NCBI GenBank assembly: GCA_022447485.1
Contig: JAKVCH010000197.1
Coordinates: 1-6,139 of the forward strand
DNA: 6,139 nucleotides
Source of the DNA: Polyangiaceae bacterium
GTDB lineage: Bacteria > Myxococcota_A > Polyangia > Polyangiales > Polyangiaceae
Direction of reading: 5' to 3'
Shown: in pieces, positions 1 through 5,674 of the stretch
Layout of the letters: each line of letters starts with the position of its first letter
How positions within the stretch are numbered: the first letter of the stretch is position 1
Program-made: the position numbers and the translations under genes
Notes under the pieces: model-generated
Databases searched by the model: none
Seen by the model: the letters and a program-made list of their open reading frames with translations, nothing else
What the model was told of the DNA's origin: nothing

Positions 1-738
1 AAAGACTGGCAACGTTTTGAGGAAGTATCTCTAGTGCTAGCAGGTTTAGCGACGCCATTAGTTCTTTCGGTACACACCATTGTATCTTTTGATTTTGCTA
101 CATCTGTTATCCCTGGTTGGCATACAACGATTTTTCCACCTTACTTCGTTGCGGGCGCCATCTTTGGCGGTTTTGCAATGGTGGTTGTCTTAGCTATTCC
201 AGCTCGACAATTCTTCGGTCTGAAGAAGATCATTACCATGAAGCATCTTGAGCTGATGGCGAAAGTCATTCTCGCGACAGGTATGCTCGTCGGTTATGCC
301 TACGGAATGGAGTTCTTTGTGGCATGGTATTCTGGTGCCATCTACGAGCAGTTTACTTTCGTGAACCGAGCATTTGGTAATTATGCCTGGTCATATTGGA
401 CCATGATTTTCTGCAATGTTGTGGCGGCTCAGGTCTTCTGGTTCAAGAAGATGCGCACCAATATCTGGGTGATCTGGGTTGTGGGTATCATCGTGAATGT
501 CGGCATGTGGTTCGAGCGTTTCGTGATTATCTGTACTTCTCTGACGCGAGACTTCCTGCCGGCCAACTGGGGTGCCTTCATTCCGACTGCGACTGACTAC
601 GCGACTTTGGCTGGTTCTTTCGGACTCTTCTTCACCCTCTTCCTCCTCTTCTGTCGTTATATGCCCATGGTAGCCATGGCCGAGATCAAGGCTTTCATTC
701 CTGAAGGTCATGCTCACGACGACGAGCACGGACACTGA
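1..738 (+). CDS. actC: Alternative Complex III subunit ActC (NrfD/PsrC-like membrane protein), 5' end missing
   Basis: This is the C-terminal part of the NrfD-family integral membrane subunit of Alternative Complex III. In this complex ActC sits beneath the ActB iron-sulfur protein and carries the quinol-oxidation site. The frame is open from base 1, so the visible 245 residues are a fragment; an internal GTG at 34 is not a true start. About six hydrophobic helices are visible (fragment residues roughly 11-28, 46-66, 84-108, 128-149, 154-178, 199-220). Family hallmarks seen are the stretch SFDFATSVIPGWHTTIFPPY (residues 29-48) and MWFERFVI (169-176), followed by TSLTRDFLP. Full-length relatives are about twice this long. 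The protein ends in a short acidic, His-rich tail (HAHDDEHGH). The stop is followed after 18 bases by the ActD-ActE fusion gene. Family assignment is by recognised motifs and neighbours and is firm. Confidence 0.95.
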   Translation, partial: KDWQRFEEVSLVLAGLATPLVLSVHTIVSFDFATSVIPGWHTTIFPPYFVAGAIFGGFAMVVVLAIPARQFFGLKKIITMKHLELMAKVILATGMLVGYAYGMEFFVAWYSGAIYEQFTFVNRAFGNYAWSYWTMIFCNVVAAQVFWFKKMRTNIWVIWVVGIIVNVGMWFERFVIICTSLTRDFLPANWGAFIPTATDYATLAGSFGLFFTLFLLFCRYMPMVAMAEIKAFIPEGHAHDDEHGH

Positions 739-756
739 CGATAGGCGGCAGAGACG

Positions 757-1977
757 ATGACTCAATCTACTAGTGACAATCAGCAACCGCTCTTTGGAGT
801 GATTGCTGAATACGATACCCCCACTGCAATCTACAACGCTTCGAAGAAGGTTCGTGATGCAGGCTATAATCGCTGGGATACTTACACGCCTTTCCCCATT
901 CACGGGATCGAGAAGGCAATGGGTATCCGCATGACGAAGCTTCCTTGGATCGTCATTTGCGCGACATTGACAGGACTAACCACCGCAATTTTATTGCAAT
1001 GGTGGACCAATGCTGTCGACTATAAGTGGCTGATCTCAGGTAAGCCGTTTTGGAGTTGGCCAGCGAACGTGCCCATCATGTTCGAGCTTTCTGTTCTGTT
1101 CTCGGCATTCGCCACGATTTTTGGCATGTTGGTGTTGAATAACCTGCCGCTCTTTTCTCATCCCCTTGACCTCAAGGAACGTTTTCGACGCGTGAGTGAT
1201 GATAAGTTCTTCTTGGTGATCGAGGCGAGCGATCCAAAGTTCGATCACGGGGCGACGACTGAGCTCTTGAATGCGACAACGCCTGTCGTGCTCGAAGAGG
1301 TCAGGGATGAACGAACGTCATCCACGGCAGTGCCGAAGCCCTTGGTCTATATTCTTCTACTCGGCCTTTTCGGGAGTTTGGTTCCCTTTGCCCTCTTCGC
1401 AAAGGCCAGAAGCTCTACGATGAGAGAAGGTCGTATTCATGTTGTTTGGGACATGGACTTCAGCCCAAGCTACAAGCCTCAGTCAGATAATATTCATTAT
1501 TCAGATGAGCGTGGGATGCGAAGCCCCGTGACTGGAACCGTCGCTCGCGGTCATTTGAACGCTGACGAGCACCTACATCTTGGGAAGCAGGAGAATGGCA
1601 CTTATGCCCTGACCCTTCCCTCTACCGTTGCGGCGAATGATGACATCATGAAACGCGGCAAGGTTCAGTTCGAAACCTACTGTAGTCCTTGTCACGGCAC
1701 AGCCGGCGACGGCAATGGCATTGTGCACAAGCGGGCTGAAGCGCTCGGCGGTGCATGGGTGCCACCAGCGAACCTTCTGTCTGATCATGTTCGGTCGCAG
1801 GAAGCTGGGAAACTCTTCAACACGATTACTAATGGTTATAACTCGATGAAAGGCTATGCCTCTCAAATCGAGGCAGAGGACCGTTGGGCAATCATTCTCT
1901 ATCTGCGTGCATTGCAGAATAGCCAGGGCATCGCAGCAAGCGAGCTTCCGGAGGCTGAGCGCGCACAGCTCAAGTAA
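757..1977 (+). CDS. actDE: Fused ActD-ActE: DUF3341 membrane protein joined to a monoheme cytochrome c (Alternative Complex III)
   Basis: This 406-residue protein joins two ACIII subunits that are separate genes in the best-studied complexes. Residues about 10-185 match ActD (DUF3341): an N-terminal segment with the WDTYTPFPIHGIEKAMG motif, a helix at about 62-82, the loop GKPFWSWPANVPI, a second helix at about 107-129, and a soluble segment with FFLVIEASDPKFD. A third helix (about 196-216) leads to the ActE part, a class I cytochrome c domain from about residue 298. It has a CSPCH heme-attachment site (C309, C312, H313) and a probable axial methionine M364 in YNSMKGY. Inferred topology: ActD soluble parts cytoplasmic, the heme domain periplasmic. 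No lipobox is seen, so the third helix probably replaces the lipid anchor of free-standing ActE. The ATG at 757 has an AGGCGG sequence 8 bases upstream. The heme would pass electrons from the ActA/ActB module to the oxidase. Confidence 0.93.
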   Translation: MTQSTSDNQQPLFGVIAEYDTPTAIYNASKKVRDAGYNRWDTYTPFPIHGIEKAMGIRMTKLPWIVICATLTGLTTAILLQWWTNAVDYKWLISGKPFWSWPANVPIMFELSVLFSAFATIFGMLVLNNLPLFSHPLDLKERFRRVSDDKFFLVIEASDPKFDHGATTELLNATTPVVLEEVRDERTSSTAVPKPLVYILLLGLFGSLVPFALFAKARSSTMREGRIHVVWDMDFSPSYKPQSDNIHYSDERGMRSPVTGTVARGHLNADEHLHLGKQENGTYALTLPSTVAANDDIMKRGKVQFETYCSPCHGTAGDGNGIVHKRAEALGGAWVPPANLLSDHVRSQEAGKLFNTITNGYNSMKGYASQIEAEDRWAIILYLRALQNSQGIAASELPEAERAQLK

Positions 1978-1982
1978 TTATC

Positions 1983-3254
1983 ATGGCTGACGATAAGAAT
2001 AGTTCTAAGACGGGCGAAAAAGCACAGGCGAGCTCTGGTCCCCAGGCTCAGCCGATGCCCAACGGCGACACCATTGTATTACCAGCCGCAGCTGCAGGCG
2101 CAGGAAAGATTGCGCTGATTGTTGGCGTGGTCTCTTTGGCAATCGCCTACTTCACCGCGGGAGGCTGGCAGCAGTTTTCTCATTCCTACTTGACTGCGTT
2201 TATGTGGGGACTTTCCATCAGCGTTGGTGGCGTTTGGTGGGTGATGCTTCAGCACCTGCTGGGCGCTCGGGCTAGCGTGGTGATGCGACGAGTTGGAGAA
2301 GTCATTGCTCAAGGTGTGCTGCTGATGTCAGTGCTGGCCCTCGTGATTATCGTGCCGACGGTTTTCCTCCATGATAGTACGATTTATCAATGGGTGAATC
2401 ATGATTACATGGAATCCAGCCATGCTTTGCACTCAAAAGTTGGCTACCTGAACACGACCTTCTTCTTCATTCGCATGGTCTTTTACTTCGCCTTTTGGTC
2501 CTTGATGGCGCGCTGGTGGCTCAAGAAGTCAATGGCTCAAGACAGCACCAAAGGTGATGTCGAGTACACGCTCTCTTTGCAGGGCAAGGCGGCGCCAGCG
2601 TTGATAGGTTTTACAATCGCGGTGACCTTCTGCGCGGTGGATTTCTTAATGTCGCTGGATGCTTATTGGTTCTCGACGATTTTTGGAATTTATTACTTTG
2701 CGACTTGCGTCATTACCTTCCACAGCTTTCTGGCTCTGGCGATTATGTGGCTGCAAAAGAAGGGTGTTTTGGCGAAAAGCGTCAATGCCGAGCACTTTCA
2801 CGATATTGGCAAGATGATGTTCGCCTTCACTTGCTTCTGGAGCTACGTCGGATTTTCGCAGTTTATGCTGATCTGGTACGCGAATATTCCTGAGGAATCT
2901 CATTGGTATCATGAGCGTTTCGAGGGCTCTTGGATGACCGCTTCTTTAGTGCTCGCTTTTTTCCATTTTATCGTGCCTTTCTTCGGAATGATGTCACGAT
3001 ACATGAAGCGAAACCCAAAAACCTTGAAGTTTTGGGCTTTCTATCTGCTAGCAATCTGCTGGTTCGATATGTACTGGCTTGTCGCTCCAAATATTCACCA
3101 TGGCGGTGTGAATTTTCAGCTATCTGATCTCTTTGCATGGGTCGGAATGGCTGGGTTGGTAGTTTGGTTTTTCGTTCTCAAGGCACAGAAGAAGAACCTC
3201 GTAGCTACGGGCGATCCTCGCCTGAAGCGTTCCTTAGCTTTTGAAAACATCTAA
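1983..3254 (+). CDS. actF: Alternative Complex III subunit ActF (polytopic membrane protein)
   Basis: ActF is the second large membrane subunit of ACIII, distantly related to ActC and thought to contribute to proton movement rather than to hold a cofactor. The 423-residue product has about ten hydrophobic helices (about 41-60, 68-89, 106-129, 157-178, 206-224, 231-256, 277-299, 317-338, 349-367, 383-400). Recognisable signatures are VDFLMSLDAYWFST (219-232), FMLIWYANIPEE (294-305) and FDMYWLVAP (361-369). Acidic and aromatic residues inside helices (for example D220 and D362) are candidates for proton transfer; this is inference. The first 40 or so residues form a polar, Ser/Gln/Pro-rich extension of low complexity. 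The ATG lies 5 bases after the actDE stop without a clear Shine-Dalgarno sequence, so translation is probably coupled to actDE. Confidence 0.94.
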   Translation: MADDKNSSKTGEKAQASSGPQAQPMPNGDTIVLPAAAAGAGKIALIVGVVSLAIAYFTAGGWQQFSHSYLTAFMWGLSISVGGVWWVMLQHLLGARASVVMRRVGEVIAQGVLLMSVLALVIIVPTVFLHDSTIYQWVNHDYMESSHALHSKVGYLNTTFFFIRMVFYFAFWSLMARWWLKKSMAQDSTKGDVEYTLSLQGKAAPALIGFTIAVTFCAVDFLMSLDAYWFSTIFGIYYFATCVITFHSFLALAIMWLQKKGVLAKSVNAEHFHDIGKMMFAFTCFWSYVGFSQFMLIWYANIPEESHWYHERFEGSWMTASLVLAFFHFIVPFFGMMSRYMKRNPKTLKFWAFYLLAICWFDMYWLVAPNIHHGGVNFQLSDLFAWVGMAGLVVWFFVLKAQKKNLVATGDPRLKRSLAFENI

Positions 3255-3264
3255 GAGTCAACCC

Positions 3265-3705
3265 ATGGCAAATGAAGTAGATCAAGTGAATAGTGGCGCT
3301 CTCGCCACAACGATTGGTTTGGTAGCATTCGCGACCTTGGCTGTGGCTTTGGCGGTAACCGCTCTCGTTCGTCAGGAGGTTTCGGCCCGGCATGCGCAAG
3401 ATGACACGCAGGAGAACGACGTGCGCTCCTTACGAGCTGAGCAGCAAGCGACTCTGACTGCTGGGATTGCTTGGGTCGATCAGAAATCGGGCATCGCTCG
3501 ACTACCAATCGACCAGGCGATGAAATTGACTGTTGAGAAGATCTCCCACGATCCGAAAATGCTCAGCCCCGCTCAAGATGCAGATGCTGCGATCGGTGCG
3601 GGTGGAGCGGGTGCAGAATCCGCATCCCCAGAAGATAGCTCAGTGACTGACACAAAAGCGGCTACCCAAGAGCAGCCTGCGAAACAAGAGGAGTCTGCTG
3701 AGTAA
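3265..3705 (+). CDS. Small single-pass membrane protein of unknown function in the ACIII/caa3 oxidase operon
   Basis: This gene encodes 146 residues. I recognise no named family. A short N-terminus is followed by one hydrophobic helix (about residues 13-35), then a charged segment and a compact motif at about 67-89 containing AGIAWVDQKSGIARLPID followed by QAMKL. From memory, small proteins with a similar W-x-D ... PIDxAM motif occur beside sco and coxB in several bacterial oxidase clusters, which suggests a role in assembly or stability of the oxidase or ACIII; this is inference from context. The tail (about 103-146) is Ala/Glu/Ser-rich, acidic and probably disordered. I chose the ATG at 3265, 10 bases after the actF stop, over an in-frame TTG at 3241 that would overlap actF. 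Its stop overlaps the next start by one base (TAATG), implying coupled translation with sco. Confidence 0.8.
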   Translation: MANEVDQVNSGALATTIGLVAFATLAVALAVTALVRQEVSARHAQDDTQENDVRSLRAEQQATLTAGIAWVDQKSGIARLPIDQAMKLTVEKISHDPKMLSPAQDADAAIGAGGAGAESASPEDSSVTDTKAATQEQPAKQEESAE

Positions 3706-4607
3706 TGAGTCTCTTGCGCTCCATTCTGTCGCGTGCGCTGGGGGCAGCTTTGCTGCTGACCAGCGTCACGTCGTGGGGCGCTCCAGTTGATCCTTCCGAG
3801 ATAAAGACAAGAACAGAGCCGCTCCCCAAGAGGTTAGAGGGCGTTGACGTCGAAGAACACCTGGGACAGGTTGTGCCCCAAGGAGTTTCCTTTCGCAACG
3901 CGACGGGAGCTACGGTGGTTTATCATGATGTGGTTCAGGGTGATTTGCCGACCATTTTGACGATGAATTACTCGGATTGCCCGATGCTCTGTAGTCTGCA
4001 GTTGAACGCTCTCGTGGCTTCATTGAAGCAGCTGGACCTGACTCTCGGAAAAGACTTTCGAATCGTTACGGTCACCCTCGATCCGAACGAGACGCTTGAA
4101 AGCGCGAAGAGGACGAAAGAAAAGTACCTCAAGCTCTACGACCGACAGGATGCTGACCCTGCTGGTTGGTCATTCTTGACAGGTTCTGATCAGAATATTC
4201 ATCAAGTCGCTGAGGCGCTGGGTATTCAATACAATTACAACGAAAAACGAGATGAATACGTTCATCCAGCATCGTTTTTGATCAGCACACCTGATGGTGA
4301 AATTGCTCGCTATATCTATGGCTTAGAGTATCACCCAGAAACACTTCGTCTGAGTCTCGTTGAAGCCTCAGAAGGTAAGATTGGAAGCAGTATCGATCGA
4401 TTGGTCTTGTACTGTTTTCATTACGACGCATCCGAGGGGCGCTATGCCCCTGTAGCGATGAATATTATGCGAGTTGCCGGTTCCTCTGGCGCGCTCGCTT
4501 TAGGCGGACTCCTCTTTGGTCTGTGGCGTTACGAACGGCGCAGAAAGTCTGCCAAACCTCACCATCTCCCCGAACAGAGTTTGGGCTCAGCTGAGTCCGT
4601 AGCATAA
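3705..4607 (+). CDS. sco: Sco/SenC-family copper chaperone for cytochrome c oxidase CuA assembly, C-terminally anchored
   Basis: Sco proteins have a thioredoxin fold, bind copper through CxxxC plus a distant His, and help load or reduce the CuA site of oxidase subunit II in the periplasm. The 300-residue product starts with a signal-peptide-like sequence (positive start, hydrophobic core about 9-22, possible cleavage after SWGA at 26). The copper motif is DCPMLC, with C92 and C96. The strand VTVTLDPNET (121-130) is typical of the fold, and the third ligand is H187 in YVHPASFLI. After the fold comes LVLYCFHYDASEGRYAPVA and a hydrophobic helix at about 257-275, then a basic stretch RYERRRK. The mature protein is therefore probably held by a C-terminal helix rather than the usual N-terminal one. 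The start overlaps the preceding stop by one base; GAGGAG lies 11 bases upstream. Its position directly before coxB fits its role. Confidence 0.93.
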   Translation: MSLLRSILSRALGAALLLTSVTSWGAPVDPSEIKTRTEPLPKRLEGVDVEEHLGQVVPQGVSFRNATGATVVYHDVVQGDLPTILTMNYSDCPMLCSLQLNALVASLKQLDLTLGKDFRIVTVTLDPNETLESAKRTKEKYLKLYDRQDADPAGWSFLTGSDQNIHQVAEALGIQYNYNEKRDEYVHPASFLISTPDGEIARYIYGLEYHPETLRLSLVEASEGKIGSSIDRLVLYCFHYDASEGRYAPVAMNIMRVAGSSGALALGGLLFGLWRYERRRKSAKPHHLPEQSLGSAESVA

Positions 4608-4671
4608 GGCTTCTCTAGCTAGACCGCTGTTCTGTTCTTCCTCGAAGACGACAGCTCATCGAGTAACCGAA
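4608..4671. other. Spacer between sco and coxB with a 10-base palindrome
   Basis: This 64-base gap is the longest non-coding stretch in the window. It contains a perfect palindrome TCTAGCTAGA at 4614-4623, close behind the sco stop. A second one (CTCAGCTGAG, 4586-4595) lies inside the end of sco. Neither forms a stem-loop followed by a T-run, so I do not call a terminator, and I cannot identify convincing -35/-10 elements. The coxB start has no strong Shine-Dalgarno sequence. The gap may hold a secondary promoter or a processing site, but nothing here proves it. Confidence 0.35.
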
Positions 4672-5223
4672 ATGACCTCCACTCTCCTTGCAAGTATTGC
4701 GGCCGACGAGCCGCCGCTCCCCAAGAGCCCTGCTTCGAACGATTTCTGGATGCCACTCGACGCATCCACTTTTTCGACCGAAGTAGATGGTCTCTACTAC
4801 TTCCTCTTCTGGCTATCGGTGATCAGCAGTATCGCCATCTTCGCTTCGATGATTTACTTCGTTTTGAAGTACCGAGCGAAGAGTCGTGAGGCGAATGAAG
4901 TAGGTGACCTGGGACACGTACATAGTACGTCCCTCGAAATCACCTGGTCCGTTATACCTCTGTTTTTCGTTATCGCGATTTTCGTATGGGGTTTCCGGGG
5001 CTTCGTCGACTTAAGGACTGTTCCCAAAGATACATTGGAGATTCAAGTCACTGGGCAGAAATGGAAGTGGCTCTTTACCTATCCAAACGGTACGGTTGAT
5101 AGCGACCTACATGTTCCAGTTGATCGTGATGTCCGGGTAATTATTCAGTCAGTCGACGTACTGCACTCTCTGTACATTCCCGCGTTTCGTACCAAAATGG
5201 ACGCTGTGCCTTGTCGTTTCTGA
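4672..5223 (+). CDS. coxB: CoxB N-terminal piece: membrane hairpin and first part of the CuA domain
   Basis: This frame yields 183 residues. The N-terminus is short and polar with FWMPLDASTFSTEVD (25-39), a pattern I associate with caa3-type subunit II before its first helix. Helices lie at about 41-65 and 91-112, the usual subunit II hairpin that packs on CoxA. The periplasmic part has GQKWKWLFTYPNG (128-140), the aromatic region through which electrons enter CuA, and the first CuA ligand H165 in DVLHSLYIPAF. The last residues are DAVPCRF, where relatives have VPGR, so a near-invariant Gly is read as Cys just before the premature stop. Translated alone this piece lacks both CuA cysteines and could not form CuA. 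The ATG at 4672 is the only plausible start; the frame is open upstream but offers no ATG or GTG in the spacer. Confidence 0.85.
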   Translation: MTSTLLASIAADEPPLPKSPASNDFWMPLDASTFSTEVDGLYYFLFWLSVISSIAIFASMIYFVLKYRAKSREANEVGDLGHVHSTSLEITWSVIPLFFVIAIFVWGFRGFVDLRTVPKDTLEIQVTGQKWKWLFTYPNGTVDSDLHVPVDRDVRVIIQSVDVLHSLYIPAFRTKMDAVPCRF

Positions 5224-5225
5224 CC
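5209..5225 (+). other. Frameshift site inside coxB
   Basis: Homology to CoxB is good in the first frame through the Pro codon CCT (5209-5211) and good in the second frame from GAC (5222-5224). The shift therefore lies in the short stretch between, which reads TGTCGTTTCTGAC. The second frame is open only from 5141, so the shift must in any case fall between 5141 and 5223. Confidence 0.8.
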
Positions 5226-5665
5226 TTTGGTTTCACGCCACCAAGACCGGAGACTTTCCGATCTTCTGTGCCGAATATTGTGGAACATCCCACTCTGACA
5301 TGCTCGCCCACGCAATTGTGCACGAGAAGGGCGGCTACGAAGAGTGGTTGAAAGATGCCAGTACTTTCACTGGACCTCTGAATGAACTCGGCGCGAAGCT
5401 TTATCAGCAGCGCGGCTGTAGTACATGTCACTCCGTTGATGGTTCCCCAAAGATAGGCCCAACCTGGAAGGGCCTCTTTGGTAAGCAGCGTAATTTTGAG
5501 GACGGAAGCAGTGCGACTGCGGATGAAAATTACCTGAAGAACTCAATCAACAACCCAGCCGGACAAGTTGTGGCTGGCTACCCTAACAGTATGCCGACCT
5601 TCCAGGGTAAGTTTACAGATCAAGAGCTCAACGGAATTGTTGAGTACATCAAGACCTTGAAGTGA
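5222..5665 (+). CDS. coxB: CoxB C-terminal piece: rest of the CuA domain and fused cytochrome c domain
   Basis: Read from 5222, this frame gives the CuA loop FCAEYCGTSHSDM. The two cysteines are at 5267-5269 and 5279-5281, the His at 5291-5293 and the Met at 5300-5302, which with H165 of the first piece complete the CuA ligand set. A short linker (EEWLKDAS) leads to a cytochrome c domain with CSTCH (5417-5431) and a probable axial Met in NSMPTF (codon 5591-5593), ending in ELNGIVEYIKTLK. This heme domain defines the caa3 type and would accept electrons from ACIII. The frame has no usable start before the ATG at 5300. Automatic gene calling would therefore probably begin there and report a bare cytochrome c, losing the CuA cysteines. 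That start is an artefact: the ATG encodes the CuA methionine ligand. Confidence 0.85.
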   Translation, partial: DLWFHATKTGDFPIFCAEYCGTSHSDMLAHAIVHEKGGYEEWLKDASTFTGPLNELGAKLYQQRGCSTCHSVDGSPKIGPTWKGLFGKQRNFEDGSSATADENYLKNSINNPAGQVVAGYPNSMPTFQGKFTDQELNGIVEYIKTLK

Positions 5666-5674
5666 GGATAAACG

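Larger units (their letters stand above)
4672..5665 (+). pseudogene. coxB: Cytochrome c oxidase subunit II with C-terminal cytochrome c (caa3 type), interrupted by a frameshift
   Basis: Taken as one gene, this is a caa3-type CoxB: N-terminal helix hairpin, periplasmic CuA cupredoxin domain, and a fused monoheme cytochrome c. The frame starting at 4672 ends at a TGA at 5221-5223 in the middle of the CuA domain. The family sequence resumes at once in the next frame (GAC CTT TGG from 5222, reading DLWFHATKTGDF) and runs to 5665. All functional motifs are present across the two frames, and nothing but the reading frame is lost. Relatives such as Paracoccus CoxB have five residues between the conserved VP and LWF; here a simple one-base skip gives only four (CRFD). 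A two-base loss therefore fits better than a one-base gain, for example one TC/CT unit from an original TTCTCTGAC. The cause may be a real mutation, a sequence error or, less likely, recoding. The rest of the operon looks intact, which favours error or a very recent event. Confidence 0.85.

Noticed and set aside
391..903. 170-residue open frame on the - strand across the actC/actDE junction
   Set aside because: It is antisense to two well-supported genes, has a biased composition (Glu/Arg/Ser/His-rich) from complementing coding codons, and no recognisable domain. It is a shadow frame.
1573..1866. 97-residue open frame on the - strand within actDE
   Set aside because: It lies entirely opposite the cytochrome c domain with its CSPCH motif; no independent sign of coding.
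3241..3264. Earlier TTG start for the small membrane protein
   Set aside because: It would overlap the end of actF by 14 bases and add eight polar residues; the ATG at 3265 is a better start codon with normal operon spacing.
4586..4623. Rho-independent terminator after sco
   Set aside because: Two short palindromes are present, but neither has a loop of normal size, a GC-rich stem or a following T-run.
5218..5225. Programmed +1 frameshift at TTC TGA C, resembling the CTT TGA C site of prfB (release factor 2)
   Set aside because: The UGA-C context matches, but slipping of tRNA-Phe from UUC to UCU would pair poorly. There is no Shine-Dalgarno-like stimulator just upstream, the skip would leave the protein one residue short against family spacing, and programmed shifting is not known to me in coxB. 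Not excluded, only less likely.
5141..5431. 96-residue open frame on the - strand over the coxB break
   Set aside because: Considered as a possible reason for the break, such as an overlapping gene or insertion, but it is only the complement of coxB sequence; both coxB halves abut with no inserted DNA.
5300..5665. Independent small cytochrome c gene starting at the ATG at 5300
   Set aside because: The ATG is the CuA methionine ligand codon of CoxB, the same frame carries CoxB sequence upstream back to 5222, and no ribosome-binding site fits. It is the second half of coxB.
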